This document shows, piece after piece, positions 45,799 to 55,601 of a DNA stretch of 64,000 bases. The notes beneath the pieces are model-generated. The model saw nothing but the letters and a program-made list of their open reading frames with translations, was not told the origin of the DNA and made no database searches. Within the stretch, counting starts at the first letter, position 1; each line of letters opens with the position of its first letter. Both the position numbers and the translations under genes were made by a program. The stretch is from NCBI GenBank assembly GCA_001600415.1, contig BCJX01000012.1, forward strand, positions 418,666 through 482,665, read 5' to 3'. The DNA comes from Pascua guehoae (lineage: Eukaryota > Basidiomycota > Tremellomycetes > Trichosporonales > Trichosporonaceae).

Positions 45799-48700
45799 GT
45801 TGCCTCGCTGTCGTTTTCACTTTCGTTTCCGCTTTCAGTTTCGTTGTAGTTGATCCTTGGGATCGATTGAAGTCTCCCACTGGAACGGGTTGCGGACGAA
45901 TCGTGTGATAACTCTTGATCGATCGATCGCAGAGTGTCCTTGAGGGTATCATGTGAAAGAGCGTGTTGAGAAGGTCCTGGATGGCTTGAGACTTCCTGCG
46001 AATTCGACCTAGAACGCTGTGATCGAGAGTGATCGAAATCGAAAGTTTCGATTCGTTCCATTTGAGGCTCAATTGCACTTCGATCGAAAGTGTCGTTTTG
46101 AAATGGTGATATCTCTTGAATTGCTTGGCCAATTGAAGAGGTCATTGTATATTCAGAATCCTCGCTATCTGAATGTGGTGGATGGCGTGCGATGGGGAAG
46201 CGAATCGAAGCAGTTTCGATTAGAAGTTGAAATTGGTCGTTTTCGGACAACAAATCGAATAGCTCGTCATCGGCTGCACGGATTTTAGTTCAGGTGTGGA
46301 TTGACCTTGGACTTTTGTTCGATCACCAGATTCCAAATTGGAAGGCTGTGATCGAAAATTAACGAAATTGAAAGTGTCCAAAGTGACAGATTGGGGCTTG
46401 TGAATGTTTCGATTTTCGTTTTGATTTTCGTTTCGATTTTCGATCGCTCCAGTGGTAGTTTCTTTGATGTTGGGAGGGTGCTTAAGGTGGTTGCGGCTGC
46501 TGAATTGGCCTGTGTTGTCAAATTGGCCCTTAGGAAAGACAACATCACTGGAAACGATAGTTTTCGTGCTGTGGGACGTTTTAGAGTCCAGAATGCGATA
46601 ATTGCGCGTTCCTTCCACATATCCCAGAAGAAGGCCTTTCTTGTAGCGCGGTGAAAGTTTATTGGTGTTTGTATGGTCCCTGTAGTAGAGTAGGGAGCCA
46701 AACGGTTGAAGATGATCGAATTGAGCGGTAGAACCTTGTTGTTTTTGCCAGATATCCTCTGGAATTGCCTTGTGTGGCCCAGAGGGGCTGTAACTGCGAG
46801 TATAGACGATGTAGTTTGCTGCTTCGGCCCAGAATTGTGGTGGAAGTCCAGTTTGAGCAAGGATGGTACGAATTCCGTTAAGGATAGTAAGGTGTGCGCA
46901 CTCAATTCGGCCTTGTTGCGTGTGGGCATCAGGAGGAACTTGGATATGTTCGATTCCAAAGCGATTGGTGAATTCCCTAAGTCGTTTAGAGCTGAATTCG
47001 CCCCCTAGATCGGTTCGAAGTCTAAGGACTTGAATTCCAAGTTGCTTTTCGACTTTAGCGATATAATGGACGATTGGCTCGAATGTAGAGTCCTGGGATT
47101 TAAGGAAAGCGATATGTAACTTGCCAGAGTGCTCGTCATAGAAGGTCGCCATGTATTTCGCTCCTGAAATGCTGGGAGTTCGTGCAGGGCCCCACAAGTC
47201 GATATGGACCGTTGCTAGAGGCCTTGTGGGCCTCAAAGTCGGGTTAGAGGGCGAAGCCAGATGTTTGCCTTTGCCCAGAATGTAGAATGCGCACTGGAAA
47301 TTCTTCAATTCATTGGAGCTTATGGAAGTGTTGCCTAGTCTACCAGCACGGTCTAACCTAGCAATGTCTTGGACATTAAGGTGACCTAACAGAAAATGCC
47401 AAGCTGCCAAATGGTCAGCCGCTGGATTTATAGACGTTTGAGCAACACTTGTCATAGCAAACAGGCCCTTTTCGTTTTTCACAGTTGGAGTAACTGTGTT
47501 GTTCTTGACAAGTTGAGCGAGTTTCGAGTCGAAATACCAGTTCCGAGGCGATCCAGCAACCGAAATGAGATTGTGCTTGAGTCCAGGGACATAGAGGACA
47601 TTGTGGAACGTTACGTCTTTGATTTTGAGGTCGTCTTCAAGTGTAGCTTGCAGAATTGAACCATCACCGAAGCACATATCGATTTTCGGCCTAATTCGAA
47701 TGTTGTGAAGAAGCCTTCTGTCATGGACCATGTGGTGGGTCGCTCCAAAGTCGATAATAAATGAATGGGAGGGAATACCGGCCGAAATCGCGGAGCTAAA
47801 CGCATAGGCAGAGTCAACAGCGGCCAGCATAGCGTCCGATCGATCGTTTCGATCGTTTCGATTCGTTTCGTTTCGATTTGCTTCGTTTGAGGCCATATTG
47901 ACCGATCCCTTGTTGCTGTTGGCCAGTTTGCGCTGCCTCAGAGCACAATCCTTGGTTGCATGGCCATAGATCTACAGTCAGCATTGGGATCGCCCTTATA
48001 CTGGCTGTTGGAGGGGTTGTTGGTGTTGTTGCGGTTCTGGTTGTTTTGCGATCGATTAAAGTTCTTTTTGCCCTTATTCGTTGTGAAAAGCGCAGTGGAC
48101 GATGCTGAATCGCTCTTATGCATAGTCACTTCGGCTTCGATCGCAGTAATAACTGTTATGACCTGGCCTTGCCAGGCCACAACCCCAGTCACAAACACAC
48201 CAAAACCAAGACACGAAGCCACACACAAAACAGAACTGAAGTCCCTTTGATTGAAGAACATGCGAATGCACAAAGCTCATTCACACAAAGTACTATAGAA
48301 GCCTTGTTCTAAATAGAATCTCGACACAGTTCTACAACGAACATAATTCATAGCCAGCCTTCGACCAAAAAGGTATATAAGAGTTTCCTTGTCACCGTAT
48401 CTACTTTGACAAGAAACTCTTTCTCATATGTTACACTGGCAACAGTGCATCTCTTGACATACCCCATTCTGGCATGTGTTGCAAGGTCACACGCTTGACT
48501 TGCCCAATCACTCCTCGTCACTACCTGTCCTCGTCGTGATAGGACACCACCATAGTCCGATTCCCCAAGCAATACCCATTGAGCTTGGCACACGACCATC
48601 GTCCACTCTGCCCGGCACATGACCTCCGTGCAGGGTCATAACAAATAACCAAATTCGAGTCCAGGGGGGTCTTGAGCCACATTGACTGTTTAAGGACGTT

Positions 48701-49186
48701 GTAGGACTCAGGAAGCGCAATTGCCAGTGCAAATGCAAGCATTGAGTCACTCAGGTTTCCGCCTGCAGCATTAAGCTGTGAATATGCAAGGCTAATGTGC
48801 CCAATATGAGGCAAAGGGTCCTCTCCTTCCGAAATTGGAGTTGTCCACATGTTTTGAAGGAGCGCAGCTTGCCTAGCACCAGAGCAGGCACTGTAGCATG
48901 TCTTAATTTCGTCCCATAGCACCTTGGGGTTGGGTTCGAGGTAGTTGCGCAATTTCGGGCTTAAGTTACCCCCAACAGTGGGTGAGAGCATTTGAATGAT
49001 GATCGAAAATGCCAAATCACAATTAGAAACATCCTTGGCCTTGAAGGTGTCGATATTTTCGGTTTTAACAAAGTTGAGAACACCTTTCCCAAGGAGTAGA
49101 GCGCCCACAGCAAGCTGCCAGTCTGGGTAGTCCTCAGAACCTTTAAGCTTTTCGATTTTCGAAATCGAAGTATTGTTTTCGGCCAC
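45799..49186 (-). pseudogene. Ty1/copia gag-protease-integrase, - strand, interrupted by a solo LTR
   Basis: Reads right to left from the ATG at 49186. The gag core (KLKGSEDYPDWQLAVGALLL, then NPKVLWDEIKTCY) is followed by the solo LTR-2 at 48154-48643, whose removal restores the frame. After it comes a degenerate zinc knuckle around 47950 with one missing base. The protease motif is IIDFGATHHM, with Phe where the catalytic Ser/Thr should be. The integrase has WHFLLGHLN and a changed CxxC, with catalytic D (VHIDLWGPA), D (LRTDLGGEF) and E (GRIECAH) still present. After 46220 a frameshift leads to the linker with SSGRLQSIPRINYNETE. It ends abruptly at the LTR boundary 45798, so RT and RNase H are missing on this strand. 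Confidence 0.9.
48154..48643 (+). mobile_element. Solo LTR-2 in copia gag, TSD AATAAC
   Basis: A 490-bp unit TGTTATGACC...GGTCATAACA flanked by AATAAC on both sides (48148-48153 and 48644-48649). It is the reverse of the copy at 14559-15046. Removing it with one flank copy restores the gag frame as SNLVI/TAIEAEVTM, which shows that a Ty3 element jumped into the copia element while that was still readable. Confidence 0.95.
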
Positions 49187-49599
49187 TGTGAGCGATCGGT
49201 TGATGCTAGGTCAGAATTGATCGTTGTATCAGGAAGGGCAGGTGTGGAATGCCTAAGTAGCGTCCAAGAATGGGTATCTTAGTTGAACAGATGGGTGGGA
49301 ATCTGGGTGGCAAATTTCGAGTTTGCAAAGAAGTCCTAAGAGGGTGAATCAAAGTTTCGATCAAAAATAATCGAAGTTTCAATCGAAAAGGCAGTGTAAT
49401 CGGGCGTGCGGTGCGTGTGTGGTAATTGATTCGGGAAGTTCGCCGTGTGTAGATTGTGCTGGCAGAATTGGGCGAGTATCGCTGGTGGCAAAATGCGGTA
49501 TATGTCTAAGTGCTGTTTAGGGCGCTTGTAGGGCTGCGTAGGGCGCTTGTGGGGCTGTGTAGGGCGCTTCTGTGGGTATTTGATCTCTATAGAAGGGCA

Positions 49600-49614
49600 C
49601 CCAGGCTCATAACC
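49600..49614 (-). promoter_or_regulatory. Probable primer-binding site of the copia element
   Basis: Directly after the 5' LTR end (TTGAAA) the - strand reads GGTTATGAGCCTGGG. GGTTATGAGC resembles the internal tRNA-Met segment used as primer site by many copia elements. Confidence 0.55.
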
Positions 49615-50195
49615 TTTCAAGATATGACAGGGAATGGAAAAGTGCAAAGTTGTTGACATTCCCAAGCGCTCAGAGCGCTGTCTTATTATATATGTACAAG
49701 TGGCTAGAGTACTTGGGCGATTTTCTACAAGTTGGGGTGCTGTTTAAGTGAAGGGAATGCGTTTGCAGTGTTCCCCTAAGTGTAACACAGCCAAAACAAA
49801 CGCATTCCCTTCACTTAAACAGCACCCCAACTTGTAGAAAATCGCCCAAGTACTCTAGCCACTGTCCACGTTCCAAGGTGCTAAATGTTACCCGTGGGTG
49901 CTGAAACGAAGTCTAGACTCGGTCTGGACCGTTGCCAGGGGTATGAGACACTTCTAAGATGGTTTCGGTCGTTCTGAGATGTCTCAGAGTGTGGATAAGT
50001 CGAAACAGGGGTTGAAACGGCGGGGATTGAGTGAAACGGACGCTCTGGCGGCTAATCCGAGGCCCTAGGGGCGTAAACGACGCCCTAGGGGTCTTAACGA
50101 TGCCCTGCGGTGTCTAGGGCGCCTTAGAGGGCGCAAATCGAGCCGAGGGGCATTATAGGGCGCATCTTCAGGCCTCTAGGCGCTGTATTTCGACA
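49615..50195 (-). mobile_element. Copia 5' LTR with internal inverted duplication
   Basis: A 581-bp copia LTR upstream of the gag frame at 49186; on the - strand it runs TGTCGAAATAC...TATCTTGAAA. Part of it has been duplicated in reverse (49701-49861), replacing sequence found in the other copies. Confidence 0.9.
49701..49861. repeat. Perfect 65-bp inverted repeat, 31-bp spacer
   Basis: 49701-49765 and 49797-49861 are exact reverse complements; the 31-bp spacer starts CAGTGTTCCCC. The normal LTR copies contain the sequence once (for example 42058-42122), so this is a newly formed hairpin. Confidence 0.95.
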
Positions 50196-50241
50196 CTCAG
50201 AATGCCCGAAACCATCTCAGAGTCGACACACACCCAGCCTT

Positions 50242-50336
50242 ATGTCATGGGCCATGTGGTGGGTCACTCCAGAGTCGATAATGAAAAAATTGGAAGGAAT
50301 TCCTGCCGAGATCACAGCGTTAAAGGCATTCTCAGA
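50242..50336 (-). pseudogene. Copia protease fragment
   Basis: The - strand reads FNAVISAGIPSNFFIIDSGVTHHMAHD in separate pieces of one frame. This matches the protease start of the neighbouring copia element but keeps the catalytic DSG. It is a remnant of a different copy, just outside the 5' LTR. Confidence 0.75.
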
Positions 50337-50553
50337 ATATAACTGCTTGTTCATACAGCATAGTGTGTTAGCACACTTTTGCTAAATGGTTATACATTAC
50401 CACAGGTTATGAGCCTGGTTAGCTATTTCAAACAGTGGGTGTTCAAACCCCTCAGGACACAGTTCAATGGCTACAAACAACACCAGGGTGCAATGCCAGC
50501 CCACAGTACACTGTATGCCTCACATGGCGATTTAGGTGAAGATTGAGAGGGAG

Positions 50554-50852
50554 TGTGATGAACGTGGTCGAGAATTCATTTCTGAAGAGGAGCCACAGGG
50601 CTCAGACCCCTCCTTTATATATTGTAACACTATGTGAGAGGACTATATAAATGTGGACACCTAGAGCATCTACATTGGCAATGCTCGATGTTTCTGGTGA
50701 CATCCTGCTCGACATATTGGTCATTGTGTTGGTCGTTCGATGTCTGGCTAGACGTATTGGTCATTGTGTTGGTTGTTCAGCATCCTGGTCGACGTAGTAT
50801 GGGGCCCTTGGGGCTGAATGTGTTGTGAGCTGGATTACCAGATCATAACACA
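50554..50852. mobile_element. Possible LTR-like unit with TATA/leader block shared with LTR-c
   Basis: Ends TGTGATGAAC...GATCATAACACA are weakly inverted. On the - strand it carries ATATATAAAGGAGGGGTCTGA followed by CTTCAGAAAT, close to the promoter-leader block of LTR-c (20530 and 61075). No target-site duplication found. Confidence 0.4.
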
Positions 50853-51567
50853 CACCTCGAGGTGGTGAGGTGGTACATTTCCCTTGTTTTCCCATCTTCA
50901 CGATGTGCTTGGGCCCAGCAAGTCACTCAGGTGACAGCTGCTGTTGGCAACATCGTGCAGCGTGGTCTAGCAAGTAGGGCTCACCCCTCTCGATGAGGTT
51001 GGACCACCCGGAAACATTGATGAAGTGTGGTGCAAGCGGACTCTTGATGATTGGGTCAAGCTGCCCCCTCCTGTCGACCTGCGAGGGTGACACCACAGGC
51101 CCGAGCAGCATGTGCAACGGGAGGTTCTTGGTACAAGAAGGGTTGCATGCAGAAAGGTGGATTGTGGTGTGCGAAGCACTGCACACAAACTGGGAGGATG
51201 GACCATGCACACACAGGGGTGTGTGGCACTCACGAGGTGTTTTTGGGCCTGACAAACCAACACCCCAATTCTACTTTGACCGCCTTTGAATATCCCTGAT
51301 GGACAGGCACATAATGGAAAGGACACCATGCAAAGAACGCAACAAGAAGGGAATTTCCCTGGTCGTGTGGTTTGCACATTGTCTTTGGTTGATTGTTGTT
51401 ACTCGGAAACCACTGGATTCAGAAACCACTGGATTATCCTTGTTGACACAATTGTTCTTTTTGTTTTTCGAAAGCCATTTGCTTGTTGTTGTCCTTGGGA
51501 AGGCCATTATGGCCTTTTTGATTGTTTGGGTTGGGCAAGGATGCCCAACGGTTGAGAGGGGGGGTAC
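50853..51567. other. Unassigned repeat-region DNA
   Basis: No gene recognised. Contains a duplicated AAACCACTGGATT at about 51408-51436. Confidence 0.4.
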
Positions 51568-52026
51568 TGTCACAATAGTGCCTTACTTTTGCATACCTCG
51601 TGAGTTTTGTCAAATAGTCGCATCCCTGACAGGTGCACGACCTGTTAGTGACATGTGGCAATAATTCTTGAGTACTCCTGGATTGGAACTCAACACCACG
51701 CATCAGAAATATAGCCGGCAATATAGTAGAGCCTGCAGTACTCGAAAATATTCGGTGTCGAATATTTTCAAGTACTGTAAAAAGGCTGAACTAAAAAGGC
51801 TGAACATCGTAATTTGGTAGATCAGCTTTGCTGATCTTGTCATACTCAAGAAAACTCATCTTTTGTCATCACAGAACACTCGATTCTTGCAATCTAAACA
51901 CTACTTGAGAAAACTCCCCTTGTCATTTGCAAACCCTGCAGTCTTATCTCATCATGACCCACAGAGGCTACTCAGACGGGCAGGTCAGTGTCTCAGAGTA
52001 GGTTAAACTCAGGGGACCCTGTGACA
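51568..52026 (-). mobile_element. Solo LTR-d, inverted CpG-depleted copy, TSD GGTAC/GGTAT
   Basis: A 459-bp reverse-complement relative of 10117-10564 with the same TGTCACA...TGTGACA ends, flanked by GGTAC and GGTAT (a 5-bp duplication with one transition). It keeps the central palindrome and adds a 17-bp internal duplication (TTCAGCCTTTTTA). Confidence 0.9.
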
Positions 52027-52329
52027 GGTATGGGCTAGACATGCAGGAACCCAAAACTCACTATGGGCAGGCCACCCCCTCTGTCATGTTGCACCCTAGT
52101 CTCGCGAGTGTAGTGGAAGTGTTGTCGCCCCAAACAGATTATGGTCCCAATGGCCACATGCCGATTGTTGAGGTGGATCAGTTCTTTGCAAAGAAAACGG
52201 ATGCCGCGGCAACATGCGTGTTCTGTGGTTCGACCCATGCATGTTCTGTGGTTCAACCCACGATTCCGCTAGGTTCCCATCTTCATCCAACTGGTACCTG
52301 TGCATAATCATATGCTGGATTGAGGTCCA
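52027..52329 (+). other. Duplicated Cys-x2-Cys motif region
   Basis: A 24-bp tandem duplication at about 52215-52260 encodes, in two frames, CVFCGSTH and CMFCGSTHDSARFP, close to a CCHC zinc knuckle (CxxCGxxxHxxxxC) whose last Cys is missing. It may be the upstream part of the frame at 52330-52875. Confidence 0.4.
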
Positions 52330-52875
52330 GTGGGGACAGGACAACTTTCACTCTCTGTCGACCCCTACGGGCCTTTCTGGTTCAACACAGGCAACACCCA
52401 TGAGCCCATCTACCACTTCAAGGGAGAGCTACCAGTCATTGTGTGCCTGCGGTTTGAGCATCACATGTGGGCCAACCAGTATGACTGCCTGGACAACAAG
52501 CCCAACTACCTCATCTGGTACAGGACCCAGCTCTTCACCGTGATGGGCCACCGGGACTTCCAGTATGCGCGTGTGCTCCTTAAGAGAGGAGAATCATCCC
52601 ACAACACAGTGGCAACCCAGATGCTGGAAGACCAGAAGAGGATGGCCATGACCTTGCTCCTCTCGGGGTGGAATGTCATTCACCATACCCATCGGATCCC
52701 GCATCCCTCGGTGGGCCAAGGGAAGCACACGAAACTCCGCTACAATGAGTGTCTGGCTCGACCTGTGCCCATGTGGCGCACCAACAATCGCGCGGGCCCA
52801 GTGTACAGTGGTGCGAGTAGGAGGCAGGGGAAGAATCAAGTCTTTAGGCTGAGCAGGAAGAATGGAGGGTGGTAG
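52330..52875 (+). CDS. Orphan reading frame of 181 codons
   Basis: Not recognised. It is open throughout and has a non-repetitive, protein-like composition: VDPYGPFWFNTGN, VIVCLRFEHHMWANQYDC, RTQLFTVMGHRDFQYARVLL, KLRYNECLARPVPMW, with a basic end (KNQVFRLSRKNGG). With the Cys motif just upstream it may be a gag-type or other transposon protein, or a degraded host gene. The first ATG used is only the first in frame; an upstream exon is possible. Confidence 0.4.
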   Translation: MGTGQLSLSVDPYGPFWFNTGNTHEPIYHFKGELPVIVCLRFEHHMWANQYDCLDNKPNYLIWYRTQLFTVMGHRDFQYARVLLKRGESSHNTVATQMLEDQKRMAMTLLLSGWNVIHHTHRIPHPSVGQGKHTKLRYNECLARPVPMWRTNNRAGPVYSGASRRQGKNQVFRLSRKNGGW

Positions 52876-53112
52876 ATGGCGGGAGGTCAAAAAGAGAGAA
52901 CAGGCCATGACAGGGAAATGAATTGGGTGCGGGAGCAAACAAGTTGGAGTCCATGAGTGTAATGCTAATTGAGAAATGGAATGGGGTGCGGAAAGGAGAC
53001 CTAATTACATTTCGGGCATTACCAACTTGACAAATGGGTATTAAGAGACTATGGATACAATATGGAAATTGATTAGGGGTTAGCCGTGGCTGCCACTGCT
53101 ACACAAGCTGCC

Positions 53113-54567
53113 TTACGCTCCACCTTGCACTTGCGACGACGAACAGCATGGCGGCGGATGCGGTCTACCGTGGTCTACCCACTGCTTCACTTTCTCCAAG
53201 CCCCCATCAAACTTGCTGGCATCGGGGGCATTGGGGTGTTTGTCCTCATCGCTGCTATCATCGTCTTCATAGGGCTTGGAAGTGGGAAGGAACCAGGCAC
53301 CAATACGCAAAGAGAGGATGTCATTGGTGTCTGGCCAGAACAGACAACCACTGTCATAGCCTAGGAGGATGTTGTCCTCCTCATTGTCACTGTTGTTCTT
53401 GTCAGGGTCTGTGACAAGGCCGGGGCGGTATGAATAGCGTGGGGCCCCAAAGTGGTACATGGCATGTGTGGTTTGACCCGGCAAATGAAAGGCAGCAGGT
53501 GCACCTGGGATCCAACGTGGGTAGTGGGCAACCTTAGCCCAGGTGCGGAGAGAGTCGGGGAGCCAGCGAGGGGGAATGGGGTATGCCTCCCAATGGAGGA
53601 CAGAGATGCGGATGGTGGGTAGGACAGCAGATGCAAACTCGAGATGTTGCAACACATACTCGCGGAACTTTGCTCAAGTCGTAGAGTTGTCGGGGGCCTG
53701 GCATCAAGCCACAAAATGCAAGAGTTGAGCAGAGATATCGGCAATTATTGCGCGCTTGTGCTGTGCGAAGGTGGGGGTGAACGAGCACGAACCGGGAGGG
53801 CACTGTCTACAGGTGTTGGGGAGGAGCTCGGCAGAGAAGGGGCAGCAGTACTGCAAAAGCTTGCATTGAGCACAGCGATGGTGACCGTAAATGATTTCCC
53901 AATCACAGGAGGGGAAATGCTCCTAGAAGGGTCAGCGGAGTCTGGAAGCAAAAGGGGAAGGGTGAAGGGGAGCATACGAGCATACCTTGATCTTGAGAGA
54001 GATCTGGGGAGCTGAGAGGGTCTTGTCCTCCTTGACATGCACCGGGAGATTCTTGCGACGGCGGCCAGAGCCCAGAGTTGACTAGGTGGAGTGGGATCCG
54101 GAGGCAGAAGGTGCATTGTCCTCCTCCTCCTCCTCATTGTCGGTGTCTACCATGACCACATCCTCATCCTCATCTTCCTCCTTGCCATCGTCCTCGTCGT
54201 CCTTGGCAAGGAATGGAGACTTGGGATCTGGGAATTAGCTGAGAGAAGTGGAGAAGCAAAGAAGAAAGGTGTAAAGTAGTGAGCTAACTTACCGATAAAG
54301 TCTTTAAGAAACTTTGACTGTTTCTTTTGAGGTGAAGCCATCAGATTTGAGACAGCCTAGCAATGGGCAGGGTTCATGCACATGATGGCCTGGACATGGT
54401 TAGTGACCTAAGACAGATGGAGATGAGAAAGAGGGTCTATTACGCACATTCAGAAGCCCCTTTGACTCATTGAGCTTGGCCTTCCTAACGTCTGTGCAAG
54501 TGATGGAGCTGTGAGCGTGCAAAGCCTTCTGCTTCCCCTTTCCCTTCTTGGCCAACTTGGGAGCCAT
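53113..54567 (-). pseudogene. Decayed multi-exon gene with acidic stretch and cysteine cluster
   Basis: Reads right to left from MAPKLAKKGKGKQKALHAHS (ATG 54567). Intron 1 (54447-54408, GTGCGT...TTAG) and intron 2 (about 54293-54238, GTAAGT...CAG) have host-like signals; a third (GTATGC...CTAG) lies near 54000-53930. Exon 2 has a TAG at 54359. Exon 3 encodes an acidic block (FLAKDDEDDGKEEDEDED) and another TAG. Exon 4 has CAQCKLLQYCCPF and CRQCPPGSCSF, two CxxC units as in fungal cysteine-cluster DNA-binding proteins. Two TGA codons, explainable as CGA to TGA, precede the better preserved C-terminal part (FREYVLQHLEFASAVLPTIR, PPRWLPDSLRTWAKVAHYP, GCLFWPDTNDILSLRIG). The family is unknown to me. 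A related gene lies at 55602-56844. Confidence 0.6.
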
Positions 54568-54779
54568 TGCTGAAGAAGTGGCAGGGGGGGAAGTGCAAGT
54601 AAAGGGAAGAAGGTGTGAAGTGGAACAAGGAAAAGGTAGAAGAAAGTTGGGCAGAGGGGACTTGAGAGGAAGATGGGATGAAGTAGAGGCGAGTGGAAAA
54701 GGGGGTTTATATGTGTGAGAAAAGGCGGAGGGAGCTGGGGTGAACAAGTGAGCAGAGTGCACATGGGGTAGGTGGCAAG

Positions 54780-55480
54780 AACAAAGCAGAAGGTGTGGGA
54801 TGAGGCATATGTGATGAGTGGAACCCGTGTGAGGGCTACGGACAAGTCGACAAACATGGTGGAATGAGCGATGCTAGGAATAAGGTGGAGAGGGCGTGAT
54901 GAGGTGTGAGTGATGACCGGAGCCCCTGCAAGGCTAGAGACAAGTTGACAAGCATGGAGGGATGAGCAGTGCGAGGAATAAGGTGGAGGCAGTGTGATGA
55001 GGTGTGTCTGTGATGACGAACCTCTTAACTTCAGCTCATGAGGCTGAGTGGCGTCGGTGTGAAGCTAGAGGAGGCGACAAACAGGTGGGACAAGTCCCGA
55101 GAAGGACAGGAACAGAGAAGCATGGTAGCATGGCATGCATAATGAGCGGGGTCCGTGTGAGGCCAAATTGGGGTGACAAATAAGGTATGGGACAGGCTGC
55201 AAGAAGGACAGGAACAGAGGAGCATGGTAATAAGGCGTGCATAGTGAGCAGGGTCAGTGTGTGAGGCCAAATTGGAGTGGCAAATATGGTAAGACAAGCT
55301 GTGAGAGGGACAGAAATAGAGGACCATGGTGATAAGGCAAGTGCTATGAGTGGAGTCCATGTGAGGCTATGATTGGGGTAACCAGAGCATGGCCGGATGA
55401 GCTGTGAAGGTGTAGGGAGTGGAAAGACAAGGCCAGGGAGAATGTGTAATGAGTGGAGTCCACGTGAGGTTGTATGAGTT
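54780..55480. repeat. Degenerate tandem array, period about 100-105 bp
   Basis: Recurring blocks such as GGAATAAGGTGGAG (54877, 54974), GGACAGGAACAGAGRAGCATGG (55105, 55208) and GTGAGGCCAAATTGGRGTG (55157, 55261) are spaced about 97-104 bp apart. Each unit also carries ATGAGTGGAGTCC-like and ACAAGTTGACAAGCATGG-like parts. The array lies just upstream of the pseudogene at 53113-54567. Confidence 0.7.
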
Positions 55481-55601
55481 TCGTGTGGAGTGAAGCCGTC
55501 AGATGCAATGGAGTATGGGACAGGTTGGAAACTCACTGGGAGACTGAAACAATTGCATTGACAACACAAACAGGAAGGTGGGCTACAGAATGATGGCTAT
55601 G

